Positions 25,415 to 34,767 of a stretch of 64,000 bases of DNA are shown one piece after another. Position 1 is the first letter of the stretch. Every line of letters begins with the position of its first letter. The position numbers and the translations under genes are program-made. The stretch spans positions 1 to 64,000 of the forward strand of contig NZ_CAMFLA010000002.1 in the NCBI RefSeq assembly GCF_945957525.1, in the 5' to 3' direction. This DNA is from an uncultured Aquitalea sp. GTDB taxonomy: Bacteria > Pseudomonadota > Gammaproteobacteria > Burkholderiales > Chromobacteriaceae. The notes below the pieces were generated by a model. It was not told the origin of the DNA. It made no database searches and was given only the letters and a program-made list of their open reading frames with translations.

Positions 25415-25788
25415 TGCGGTCGTGGGCGATGAGGCCAGCACCATAGCGTCAGTGCGGCGGCGCTGTAGGCCAGGAGATCAAGCGGGTCGAAATGGGTGCC
25501 GATGAGGATGCGGGCAAAACGAGAGTGCTGCAGCCCGAGCAAGGCCACCAGATTGAAATACTGCCCGATCTCCACCGCGCAGCAAAACAGCCAGGATAGT
25601 GCGATGAGGCGCGTGCGCTCCACCGGCAGCCCGCTGCGCAAAAACTGGTAAACGACCATCAACACCAGATAGTCGCCGACAAAAGGCCTGATCACCCGAT
25701 CGTGGACAAACAAGGCGATGCAAACCTCCACCAGCACCAGGGCGATGCAGATCAACAAGGGCCGCAGCCGGAATCGCCATATCGCCAT
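25411..25788 (-). CDS. DUF2809 family membrane protein
   Basis: A 125-residue protein with four hydrophobic helices. A conserved acidic/histidine loop (GTHFDPLDLLAYSAA) and EIGQYFNL fit the DUF2809 family. Function is unknown. Its ATG overlaps the pbpC stop by one base, and its stop overlaps the DUF2459 start, so it is part of one transcript. Confidence 0.75.
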   Translation of the reverse strand: MAIWRFRLRPLLICIALVLVEVCIALFVHDRVIRPFVGDYLVLMVVYQFLRSGLPVERTRLIALSWLFCCAVEIGQYFNLVALLGLQHSRFARILIGTHFDPLDLLAYSAAALTLWCWPHRPRPQ

Positions 25789-27953
25789 CAGCCGCCTCGC
25801 GCCTTGCCTTTGGCGGGCGGTTTGAGGAAGGCGCCGCGCACTTCAAAGCGGACGCGTTCCACGCTTTTGTTTTTCTCGCGTACTTCCAGCGTGTGTTTGC
25901 CGGGCCAGGGAAACCAGGGCAGCGCGGCACCGGCGCCAATCCGGCGCCCGTCCAGCCACCATTCCGGCCGCGCTACGCCGCGAGCGCGCAATATCATGCG
26001 CTGATTGGCGGGCGGGATGTCCGGGTCGATAGCGTAGATGCTGCCGTCTATCGGAGCGACGATGCCGGGCGGTTGCAGTTTGCCGCCATCGTCCGCCACG
26101 ATCAGCGCGCGTTGGGTGCCGGTTAGAAACCACTCCTGCCGCGCCGCTTCCACATTGTTCTGGTAATGCACATCCTGCCGTATCACGCCGGGCGGCGCGG
26201 GTGGCGGCGCAGCCTGTTTGCCGTCGGCCTGTGCGCGGTCCAGCACGGCTTGCCATACGGGGGCCGCGCCATGCATGCCGGACACATCCCACATCGGCTC
26301 GCCGCTGGCGTTGCCTACCCAGACGGCCACGGTGAAGCGGCGGGAGAATCCAACCGCCCAGTTGTCGCGCATGTCCTTGCTGGTGCCGGTTTTCACGGCG
26401 CTCCAGTAGCGGGTGGATAGCGCGCTTTCCATGCCGAAGGTGCGAGCGCGAGCGGTACGGTCGGAGAGGATGTCCGCAATGATGAAGCTACTGGCGGCGT
26501 CCAGCTGCCGTTGTGGTTTGGCCTGCGCGTCGCCCTGTGTCCAGCGCGGGGGCGAGGCCATGCCCTGATTGGCCAGCGTGCGATAGGCATTGGCCAGATC
26601 CAGCAGACGGATGTCGGCCGCGCCCAGCGCCAGACTGAAGCCGTAGTAGTCGCCGTCTTGCTCCAGACTGGTCATGCCAAGTTGGTAAAGGCGGTCGCGC
26701 AGCGCGGTCGGACTGACCATTTCGATGGTCCGCACGGCCGGAATGTTGAGCGAGGAGGCCAGCGCGGTGCGTACCGATACCAGTCCCTTGAAATCTTTGG
26801 CGTAGTTTTGCGGCGCGTACAGGCCGCTGCCGGTTTGCAAGTCCAGCGGGCTGTCATTCAGCAGCGAGGCGGCGGTCAGATAGTGTTTTTCCAACGCCAT
26901 CTGATAGAGGAAGGGTTTGAGGGTGGAGCCGGCTTGTCGCAGCGAGGTGACGCCGTCCACCTCGGCAGCCGAGGACAATTGCCGGCCGCTGGAACCTACC
27001 CAGGCCAGAATGTCGCCGCTGGCGTTGTCCAGCACCACCAGCGCGCCGTCCTGCACATTGCGTTGGGAGAGGGCGGCCAGCTGGCGGCGCAGCACGGAAA
27101 CGGCAAAACGCTGCAAGCCGGCGTCCAGGGTGCTGCGGATGACGCCGCCCTGTTTGCGCGGCTGGCGTTGCAACAGTTTTTGCGCAAAGTGCGGGGCGTC
27201 CTGTTCCGCCAAGGGGTTGGCCGAACGGCTGCGCGAGAGCGCCAGGCGGGTATGGGCGGAGACGGTTTCGCAGCGCGGCGCGCGGCCCATGTCCTTGAGC
27301 AGGCGGCAGGCGCGGTCGCCTACCTTGTCGGGACTGGCGCCGGGCGCGCGGATCAGCGCCACGGCAATGGCCGACTCCTCCATGTCCAGCCCGGATGGCA
27401 GTTTGCCGAACAGGGTGGACGATAGCGCGGACAGCCCCACCAGTTCGCCGCGAAAGCCCACCAGGTTGAGGTAGGCCTCGAGGATCTCCGCTTTGCTCCA
27501 GTGGGTTTCCAGCCAAGCGGCAGACCATCCCTGGCCCAGCTTCTGCCACAGGCTGCGGCCATTGCGCCCGGCCTTGAGGTCGTCGTTGAGCAGGCCCGCC
27601 AATTGCATGGTCAGCGTGGAGGCGCCGCGGGTGCGGGTATTCCACACATTGGCCCAGGCGGCGGCCGCCACACCGGACCAGTCGATGCCGCTGTGTTGGT
27701 AAAAGCGTTTGTCTTCAGAGAACACCAGCGCCTGACGGAAGGCCGGCGAGGTGTCCGCCAGCGTCACCCAGTCCTGGCGGCGCACGGTCTTGTCCACGCG
27801 CACGCGTTGCAGCGCCACGCCGCGATGGTCTTGCACGAGCAGGTCTGAGCTGGTCCAGCCTGATTTGATGTCCTTGAAGCCCGGCTGGGCCTCCGCCTGC
27901 GCCAAACAGAGCAGGAGGCCGCCGGCGATAAACAGTTGCTGCGTTTTATTCAC
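25788..27953 (-). CDS. pbpC: Penicillin-binding protein 1C
   Basis: About 721 residues from GTG 27953, which overlaps the end of the macroglobulin gene by 8 bases. An N-terminal signal or anchor is followed by a glycosyltransferase family 51 domain (SEDKRFYQHSGIDW, TRGASTLTMQL). The transpeptidase domain has SxxK in AGSTLKPFLY, SxN in SSLNIPAV and KTGT in AVKTGTSKD, and a C-terminal BiPBP_C domain follows (about 620-715). It polymerises and cross-links peptidoglycan. Pairing with a periplasmic alpha-2-macroglobulin is the known yfhM-pbpC arrangement. Confidence 0.92.
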   Translation of the reverse strand: MNKTQQLFIAGGLLLCLAQAEAQPGFKDIKSGWTSSDLLVQDHRGVALQRVRVDKTVRRQDWVTLADTSPAFRQALVFSEDKRFYQHSGIDWSGVAAAAWANVWNTRTRGASTLTMQLAGLLNDDLKAGRNGRSLWQKLGQGWSAAWLETHWSKAEILEAYLNLVGFRGELVGLSALSSTLFGKLPSGLDMEESAIAVALIRAPGASPDKVGDRACRLLKDMGRAPRCETVSAHTRLALSRSRSANPLAEQDAPHFAQKLLQRQPRKQGGVIRSTLDAGLQRFAVSVLRRQLAALSQRNVQDGALVVLDNASGDILAWVGSSGRQLSSAAEVDGVTSLRQAGSTLKPFLYQMALEKHYLTAASLLNDSPLDLQTGSGLYAPQNYAKDFKGLVSVRTALASSLNIPAVRTIEMVSPTALRDRLYQLGMTSLEQDGDYYGFSLALGAADIRLLDLANAYRTLANQGMASPPRWTQGDAQAKPQRQLDAASSFIIADILSDRTARARTFGMESALSTRYWSAVKTGTSKDMRDNWAVGFSRRFTVAVWVGNASGEPMWDVSGMHGAAPVWQAVLDRAQADGKQAAPPPAPPGVIRQDVHYQNNVEAARQEWFLTGTQRALIVADDGGKLQPPGIVAPIDGSIYAIDPDIPPANQRMILRARGVARPEWWLDGRRIGAGAALPWFPWPGKHTLEVREKNKSVERVRFEVRGAFLKPPAKGKARGG

Positions 27954-30900
27954 CCGCGGCAACCTTGAACACCGGGTTGGGCAGCATGCCGAACACATCC
28001 GGCGCGTACAGCCCTTCCACGCGGGTGGGCGGCAGGCGGAAACTGCCCGGATTGTTCAGGCGCAGGTTGTATTCCACCTTGAAGCGCCCGCGCGGGATGT
28101 AGCTGAAATAAGCACGGTAACCGGATTGCTTGCGCTCCACATAGTCCGGCGTTTCGCTGTCGCGGCTGACTACGTCATTGATGGCGGAGTCGCGTCCCAG
28201 GCCGCTGCCCAGGATGGTGCCGCCGCCCGGGATGGGGTCGTTCACCACCACCCATGTCATATCGCTCTGGGCTTCGATCTCCAGCGTCACTTTCACCACA
28301 TCGCCGGGCTGGTACTGGCCCGAGGTTTTCTGGCTGACCGGGGAAAGGGTTTTCTTGATGCTGTAACCGGCGTAGCGCGGCGCTTTCAATACGATGGCCG
28401 CTTCCGCCTGTACGGTGGCCCAGGGCGAGCCGCTGCCGTCATGGCGCAATTGCAAGGTGCCCTTGCCGCCGCCCGGCCAGCTGAGGGCCATGGACTGATG
28501 ATTGGCTTGCGGCCAGCGAGCGCTGTTTTGCGCTGCGCCGAGCGAGGCGCTGGTGGCACCGCTCACTGGCGTGGACTCGAACTGGCGGGAGAAGGCGGCT
28601 ACCGCCAGGCTGCCCCACAAGTTGGCGGTGGTGGTGCCCCAATGGCCTTTTTGTTGGCGCGCCAACAGACCGGTGAGCAAGCGCGGCATGTCCGCCTGCC
28701 AGTCAGGCAGCTGGCGTACGGTCAGCAGCAGGCGGGCGGCGTTGACATCGCCGTTGCTCATCAGCCACCAAGCGTTGTCCTGGGCCTCACTGCTGAAGCC
28801 CATGCGCGTGCCCTGATAGGTGAGGCGGGCGCGCAGCAGGTTGCCGGCTTCGGCCAACCTTGTCGCCCGTTGCGGGATATCCGGCGCCCGATTCAGCAAG
28901 GACAACCAGTCCACCAGCATGGCGGTGCCCATCTTTTGCGGGTTGAGGTCCATCACGTCCAGCATGGCGGGGCGGAAGCGGCCATAGCGCGACAAGGCTT
29001 CCATGGCCGCCAGCCTGCGCTGGTCGGCATCTTGCCGCGACAGCGGCAGCTTGCGCGCGAGGCGGCCTTCCACAAAGGCGGACAGGCCATCCAGCATGCG
29101 CTGGCGCTGTGCTTCCGGGATGGTTTCGCCGGCTTCGCTGGCCACCGACAGCACGTAGGCGGTGAGGTTGTCGCTGCCCCAGTCGCGCACGCCTTCCGGC
29201 AGCGGGAAGTAGGCGGCCAGGCCGTCCTGATCAAGATACAAGGGCAGATCATTCATGATTTGCTGCCAGCGGGCGTGGTCGCTCAGACCCAGCGCCACCG
29301 AACTGCGTTGCTCCAGGCAGCTGTAGGGGTAGTCAAGGAACCACTGGCGTACGCCGGGCAGGCTGTTGCCTAGCTTGTCTTGCAGCGTCACGCGGATGGC
29401 GCCCTTGCCGGGCAAGGCGCCTGGCGGCAACGCTACCGGCATTTGCAGGGAGGGGGCCAGTCTCAGCAGGGTGGCTTGCTCCACGGTGATGGGAACGGCG
29501 GTTTCCACTTGCTGGACAAAGGCCAGTTTGTCAGCGCCCTTGCCGCCGGTTTCGCGGCTGGAGAACGTCCATTTGAGTTCGCGGACGCCTTCGGGGATGA
29601 CTACCGGCCAAGTCACCAGCCGGGCGTCGCCGGCGGGCAGCTCCAGTTGACGGGCGGCCAGCGGCGGCATGCCCGGAGCGGACCCTCCCACCGTCAGCTT
29701 CATCGGGTGGTCGCTGCCGTTGCGGACGGTTACGCCGGCTTCCAACTGATCGCCTTCGCGCACCAGCGGGGGCAGCCCGGAGCTCAGTTGCAAGTCCTGC
29801 ACCACATTGATGGTGTTGTCGCCGGTGCCGAACAGGTCTTGCCCCGCATCGGCCACCGCCACCAGGCGGAAGCGGGTGAGGGCGTCGTTGGTTTGCAAGT
29901 GGATGCGGGCAGACCCGTTGGCGTCCAGTTTCACTGCCGGTTGCCAGGCGAGGAGGGTGTCCAGCAACTCGCGGGTGGGCGCCTTGCCCCCGCCGCCGCC
30001 CGGTGGCAGCGATTTGCGGCCGTAATGGCGCTTGCCCACCACTTCAAGCTGGGCGGTGGCCATTTCCACGCCGTAGCTGTGGCGCTGGTACATGGCTTGC
30101 ATCAGGTCCCAGCTGGTGTTGGGTTGCAGTTCCAGCAGGGCTTCGTCAACGGCGGCGAAGGCGACTTCGCTGCCTGCGGGCGCGGGTTTGCCGTTGGGCA
30201 GGGTAACGCGCACGGTAACGTCCACGCCTTCGCGAATGCCATAGGTCTTGCGCGCCGGCGTTACGTCCACCTTGAGGCGGCGGCCGCTGTCGCCCACCTG
30301 GATTTCAGCGATGCCGTATTTGAAGGCGGGGCGGGACAGATCTACCAATGCCGTGGGCGGGGTGTAGTCGCGGCCTTCGTTCCAGTAGGCGTCCCACCAC
30401 TCGCCGGGGGTTTTCCAGCCCCAAGTGAAGAAGGAATACCAGGGGACGTCGCGCACGCGGCCGCGCACGGCCAGTACCGAGACGTAGACATTGGGCGTCC
30501 AGTCCTCGCCGACCTTGAGGTCGAACCAGGGCTGCTTGCCTTCCAGTTCGATGACGCGGGTTTCCATGATGCCTTCGCGCTCGATGCCGATCCAGGCAGT
30601 GGCCTTGCGGAAGGGCATGCGCACCTGGAAGCGTGCGGTTTCGCCCGGGGCGTAGCCGGGTTTTTCCGGCAGGATGTCGATGCGGTCGTTATTATCCACG
30701 TCGAACCACAGCTCGTCATGCTGGCTGACCCAGACTTCCTGCGAGCTTTGCACCGTATTGCCCTTGCCGTCGTCCGCTTCCGCTATCAGCTCCATTTGGC
30801 CGGCGTCCTTAAAGCTGACGTCGCACAGGAAGAAACCACGGGCATCGGTTTCGCCTGAGCACACCTTGCCCTTGTCCTGCGTCTCTTCGCTGTGTTCCCA

Positions 30901-33618
30901 GGCATAGAAACCGCCCACCAGACGCTTGCGGCTTGAGAGGTAGACGTGCTCGCGCAGGCGCAGCGTCACCTTGCGGCCAGCCAGCGGCTTGCCCGAGGTG
31001 TCGAGGGCCACCGTTTTTACTTGTAGATTACGGCCGGTGCTGATCCAGTCTTCGGTGCTAACGCCCAGCTGGATGGCGGCGGGCCACAGCGCTAGACGGC
31101 GGGTGAGTGTTTGCACTTCGCCGTTGGGGTCGCGGTAGGCGGCTTCGGTGACCAGATCATAGCGGCGGTCCAGCTTGGGTAGCGGCGCGCTCACGGCCTT
31201 GCTGTTGCCGTTGTCGTCCAGTCGCAGGCTGGCCTTGTTGAGCACGACTTTGCCGTCCAGGCCGGATTCGCTTTCCTCCCGCTCGCCGCGCGGGGGGGAG
31301 AAGTTGAAGTTTTCATAACCACGCGGGCGGTCATAATTGCTGGCGAGCATGGCGCTCAGCTCTACCGGCCAGCTCTTGGCGGGGCCGCCGTTGAGCCAGG
31401 ACAGCGATACCTTGAGCGGGATTTCTTTGGCGGCAATGCCGGCGTCCTTGACGCTGCTGATGCGGCCGCTCATCACCGGCAGGCGGAATTCTTCCACGCG
31501 GAAGCTGCCGCTGTGCAACTGATAGCCGTCCAGTTCCGGGCTGGAGGGCTGGTCGGCATCGCCCGGCGCGCGCTTGCCCTTGCGCTCGAGAAACACGGTG
31601 TATTCGCCCAGCTTGGCGTCCTTGGGCAGCGTGAAGCTGCTCAAGGCATAGCGGCCGCCGCGCCAGTCCAGCGGCAGCACGATCTCGTCATGGCTGCCGT
31701 CGTGGATCAGTCGCGCCTGTTGCGGCAGTTGGCCTGCCTTGAGCAAGGACAGGCCTTTCATGCCCTGAGCGCGGATGAAGTGCTTCATCGAGACGGTTTC
31801 GCCGGCGCGGAACAAGGCGCGATCCATCACGGTATGCGCCAGCAAGGAGGAGCCGCCGTCGGAGCTGGTGGGGAAGGGGAAGCGCCAGGATTCGATGCCG
31901 CGATTCCAACTGGAGCGGACAAAAGACACATCATCATTGCCGTCCTTGTCCTTGGCGCGCGCCACGACAAACAGGCCGGACTGCTCATCGCCGCCGCAAC
32001 TGGCGTCGGTCAGGCTGCCCTGTACGTTGGCCACGCCGTTGCGATTGGTCTTGCCTTTCCATAGCGGCGCGCCTTTGCAGTCGTAAATGGCAATGGCGGC
32101 ATCCGCCACCGGCTTGGCCTTGTCCAGCGTGGTGACCCACACCGCGGCATTGTCCGGCGCGCGCTTCAGGTGCACCGCCATATTGGTGACCAGCGCGGCG
32201 GTGCGCACATACATTGGCCGGTTGGCGGCCAGCAGCGACTTGCCGAGCAGGCGGGAAGAGACCTCCACCACATACAGGCCCGGCTTGGGCAGCGGAATGC
32301 CCACTACTTCAAACGGCCATTTGCCTTGCTTGTCCGGCTGGGTGGGCAGCGAGAGCGGTTTGGCGGTCTTTTCTTTTTCCAGCAATGAGAGACGGCGGCT
32401 TTCAATGGTTTTCTTGCCGACGGTGATGCCCGACTCGTGATAGCGCATCACCTTGCCCAGCCAGCTCAGCATTTGCTGATCGTCGGTGACTCGCATGGCT
32501 TGTCCGCCCAGCTGGACGGCCTTGATGTTGAGCCCGGCTTCCACGCCGCGCAGCGTGATGGGCAGAGCGGCGTCAGGGCCGGATTCGATGATGCCGAAGG
32601 GGGCAGCGGCAAATTTCGCCAGTGGCGGAAAATCCGCCAGCCCAACTTGCAGCGGGAAACGATCGGCGTTGGCGGCGCTTCGGCCAACCTCGTCGCTAAA
32701 ATCGCGCGGCAGGCTCAGCATGAGTTTGCCCAGCGGGGGGAAGGGCGGCGCAAAGGTGATGCTGTCCAGCGGTTCGCCCTTGCTGCGGCTGGGCGCTTGC
32801 GGCGCGCGCTCGCCGTCTTCGCCTTTCAGGCGCACGGCCAGCGCCAGTTTTTCCGGCACTGGCGAACTGAAATTCAAGGTAATGGGCTTGAAGGGAATGC
32901 AGGCGCCCTTGGCATTTTCGCGCTCGCAACTGAGGGTGGCGGTAAAGGGTGGACGCACGGTGAAGTTGGCGCGATCAGGCGCGGCGTTGCCTCTCAAATG
33001 CACCAGCGTGAGCTTGCTGCCCGGCGCCAGCCGTTGACCGCAGCGTACGGTGGCGATGGAAGCGGCTTCCTTTTCCAGGTTGAGATGCTTGAGTAAGGCG
33101 TTGCGATCCGCTGCGCCAAGCGGCTGGACCGGCAGCCGTTCCGGCACGGCGGACGACTGACAGTAAAGTGTGGAAGCCGGCTCGGCCCGGCCGTTGAATT
33201 GCAATACAAAGGCCTGATCCTCTTCAATCTGGCCGTCGTCCGGCCATTGCCTGGTTACCACGGCCGGACCGGTGAAGAAGCGGTAGCCTGCGCCAGCCAC
33301 CGCGTTGCCCTGCCGGTCCTTCAGGCCGGGCCGCAGGCTGAAGCGGCAATCAGTATTGGCCTGCGGGGTTTCGCTGACATCCAGCACCCAGGTTTTGTCG
33401 TCCACCCAGTGGCCCTTGGCCTTCAACTGGCAGCTCCAGTTGAAGGGCGCGGGCGCGGCGCTGTTGCCGAAGGCGATCATGCTGGCGTCGAAGCTGGCGC
33501 GAATCTGTGTCACCTCCTTGACTTCGCCCTGCGGCGAGAAAGTGGTGACGCCGGCATGGGCGGCGGTGACGGCGGTCAGTACGGCGGCAATCAGGAATCG
33601 GGCGGCAAAGCGGGGCAT
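27946..33618 (-). CDS. yfhM: Bacterial alpha-2-macroglobulin family protein
   Basis: About 1890 residues from ATG 33618. The signal peptide ends near TAAHAG and has no lipobox cysteine, so a soluble periplasmic form is likely; E. coli YfhM is a lipoprotein. MG-type beta domains fill most of the chain. The thioester motif CLEQ (Cys about 1434, in YPYSCLEQRSS) is present, followed by the alpha-helical toroid and receptor-like domain. These proteins trap proteases by covalent capture and are thought to protect the cell when the envelope is breached and PBP1C repairs the wall. It is first gene of the operon with pbpC. Confidence 0.9.
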   Translation of the reverse strand: MPRFAARFLIAAVLTAVTAAHAGVTTFSPQGEVKEVTQIRASFDASMIAFGNSAAPAPFNWSCQLKAKGHWVDDKTWVLDVSETPQANTDCRFSLRPGLKDRQGNAVAGAGYRFFTGPAVVTRQWPDDGQIEEDQAFVLQFNGRAEPASTLYCQSSAVPERLPVQPLGAADRNALLKHLNLEKEAASIATVRCGQRLAPGSKLTLVHLRGNAAPDRANFTVRPPFTATLSCERENAKGACIPFKPITLNFSSPVPEKLALAVRLKGEDGERAPQAPSRSKGEPLDSITFAPPFPPLGKLMLSLPRDFSDEVGRSAANADRFPLQVGLADFPPLAKFAAAPFGIIESGPDAALPITLRGVEAGLNIKAVQLGGQAMRVTDDQQMLSWLGKVMRYHESGITVGKKTIESRRLSLLEKEKTAKPLSLPTQPDKQGKWPFEVVGIPLPKPGLYVVEVSSRLLGKSLLAANRPMYVRTAALVTNMAVHLKRAPDNAAVWVTTLDKAKPVADAAIAIYDCKGAPLWKGKTNRNGVANVQGSLTDASCGGDEQSGLFVVARAKDKDGNDDVSFVRSSWNRGIESWRFPFPTSSDGGSSLLAHTVMDRALFRAGETVSMKHFIRAQGMKGLSLLKAGQLPQQARLIHDGSHDEIVLPLDWRGGRYALSSFTLPKDAKLGEYTVFLERKGKRAPGDADQPSSPELDGYQLHSGSFRVEEFRLPVMSGRISSVKDAGIAAKEIPLKVSLSWLNGGPAKSWPVELSAMLASNYDRPRGYENFNFSPPRGEREESESGLDGKVVLNKASLRLDDNGNSKAVSAPLPKLDRRYDLVTEAAYRDPNGEVQTLTRRLALWPAAIQLGVSTEDWISTGRNLQVKTVALDTSGKPLAGRKVTLRLREHVYLSSRKRLVGGFYAWEHSEETQDKGKVCSGETDARGFFLCDVSFKDAGQMELIAEADDGKGNTVQSSQEVWVSQHDELWFDVDNNDRIDILPEKPGYAPGETARFQVRMPFRKATAWIGIEREGIMETRVIELEGKQPWFDLKVGEDWTPNVYVSVLAVRGRVRDVPWYSFFTWGWKTPGEWWDAYWNEGRDYTPPTALVDLSRPAFKYGIAEIQVGDSGRRLKVDVTPARKTYGIREGVDVTVRVTLPNGKPAPAGSEVAFAAVDEALLELQPNTSWDLMQAMYQRHSYGVEMATAQLEVVGKRHYGRKSLPPGGGGGKAPTRELLDTLLAWQPAVKLDANGSARIHLQTNDALTRFRLVAVADAGQDLFGTGDNTINVVQDLQLSSGLPPLVREGDQLEAGVTVRNGSDHPMKLTVGGSAPGMPPLAARQLELPAGDARLVTWPVVIPEGVRELKWTFSSRETGGKGADKLAFVQQVETAVPITVEQATLLRLAPSLQMPVALPPGALPGKGAIRVTLQDKLGNSLPGVRQWFLDYPYSCLEQRSSVALGLSDHARWQQIMNDLPLYLDQDGLAAYFPLPEGVRDWGSDNLTAYVLSVASEAGETIPEAQRQRMLDGLSAFVEGRLARKLPLSRQDADQRRLAAMEALSRYGRFRPAMLDVMDLNPQKMGTAMLVDWLSLLNRAPDIPQRATRLAEAGNLLRARLTYQGTRMGFSSEAQDNAWWLMSNGDVNAARLLLTVRQLPDWQADMPRLLTGLLARQQKGHWGTTTANLWGSLAVAAFSRQFESTPVSGATSASLGAAQNSARWPQANHQSMALSWPGGGKGTLQLRHDGSGSPWATVQAEAAIVLKAPRYAGYSIKKTLSPVSQKTSGQYQPGDVVKVTLEIEAQSDMTWVVVNDPIPGGGTILGSGLGRDSAINDVVSRDSETPDYVERKQSGYRAYFSYIPRGRFKVEYNLRLNNPGSFRLPPTRVEGLYAPDVFGMLPNPVFKVAAGE

Positions 33619-33714
33619 GATGGTGTCCGATTGAAGAGGTGTCGCCATGATAGTCTTTTGTCATTACGGATGACAGCTATCGCGGTTGCTGTCCATGTGG
33701 ATTGCAAACGCAAG

Positions 33715-33737
33715 AAACGCCCCGTTGCGGGGCGTTT
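33715..33737. terminator. Terminator-like hairpin after the C1 reductase gene
   Basis: AAACGCCCC-GTT-GCGGGGCGTTT forms a strong stem, with only a weak T run on the minus strand. It lies about 75 bases past the reductase stop and about 100 bases before the macroglobulin start; a full CTTCGGCCAACCTTG motif lies next to it. Confidence 0.5.
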
Positions 33738-33809
33738 GGTGGGGGCCAAGGTTGGCCGAAGGCCAGTCAGAGGCTGGGAGCCAGTACGGACCGGCCACGA
33801 GCGGCGGGG

Positions 33810-34757
33810 TCAGGGCAGGCGCAGGTCGATGAGATGGCGCAGCACTTTCTTGCAGGCGGCCAGCTCCTCTGTCGTCACACCTTCCAGGGCCTTGCGCTGC
33901 TGGTCGGCGGCGATGCACCACAGGGTTTCCGCCTCTGCGACGCCCGCTGGCGTCAGACGGTAGCCTTGCTCGCCCAGACACACTAGCCCTTTGCCGCGCA
34001 GGATGTCTTCCGCCTGCTCTATTTCCCGCGCCGGCATGGCCACTTCGCGCAGCAGAGCGGGCATGTCCAGATCGGCGTCGCTCTCCAGCACCATCAGCAT
34101 GCGAGCTTCGCTGGTGCGCAGTCCGGTGGCCAGTTGGCGAGGCTGATAGTTGGCCTGGTAGCTGCGCACGGCCTGAGTCAGCAGATAATAGACGTTGTCG
34201 CTCAGTCGGCCCTGAAAGCGGCTGGCGGGCGGCGTGACCTCGTTGTTTTTCTGCAGGCGCGCATGCGGCAATACCATGGAGTAGGCGCCCTGATGGTAAA
34301 CCAGCGGCGAGCGGCCCAGATCATCAAAGGCCACCACGCGGCCTATCATCACCCAGTGGTCGCCGGCATCCAGTTGCTGCCACTTCTCACATTCGAAGCG
34401 GGCGGCGCAATTCGTCAGCAGGGGCGCATCGCCGGCCCCGGTCTGGTGCGGCACGCCGGCGAATTTGTCGACGCCGGGGCGGGCAAACTGGTTGGACAAT
34501 TCGATCTGGTCCGCCGCCAGGATATTGACGGCAAAGTGAGAGGCGGCGTCGAACACTTCGCGGCTGGAAGAGCGTTTGTCCAGGCTCCACAGCACAAGCG
34601 GCGGGTCCAGCGAAACGGAGTTGAAGCTATTGGCGGTAACGCCCGCGACGGCACCAGAAGGCGCGCGAGCAGTGACGATGGTGACGCCGGTGGCGAAATT
34701 GCCCAGCGCGCGGCGCAGCGAGCGGGCTTCAAAAGGGGCGGTCTGGCGGGTGGTCAT
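33810..34757 (-). CDS. 4-hydroxyphenylacetate 3-hydroxylase, reductase component (C1 type) with MarR-like C-domain
   Basis: A 315-residue protein. Residues about 8-165 are a flavin reductase domain of the HpaC-like FMN-binding split barrel (GNFATGVTIVTA, TANSFNSVSLDPPLVLWSL). Residues about 178-315 read as a MarR-like winged helix (TSEARMLMVLE, YRLTPAGVAEAETL). This fusion and exact length match the C1 component of Acinetobacter baumannii p-hydroxyphenylacetate hydroxylase, where the C-domain lets the substrate stimulate flavin reduction. It supplies reduced FMN to the C2 oxygenase encoded 10 bases upstream. The start at 34757 has GGAGAGG before it. Confidence 0.88.
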   Translation of the reverse strand: MTTRQTAPFEARSLRRALGNFATGVTIVTARAPSGAVAGVTANSFNSVSLDPPLVLWSLDKRSSSREVFDAASHFAVNILAADQIELSNQFARPGVDKFAGVPHQTGAGDAPLLTNCAARFECEKWQQLDAGDHWVMIGRVVAFDDLGRSPLVYHQGAYSMVLPHARLQKNNEVTPPASRFQGRLSDNVYYLLTQAVRSYQANYQPRQLATGLRTSEARMLMVLESDADLDMPALLREVAMPAREIEQAEDILRGKGLVCLGEQGYRLTPAGVAEAETLWCIAADQQRKALEGVTTEELAACKKVLRHLIDLRLP

Positions 34758-34767
34758 GGCCTCTCCT

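Noticed and set aside
33199-33963. Plus-strand frame across the macroglobulin start
   Set aside because: Antisense to the signal-peptide region and to the reductase gene end; no family features.
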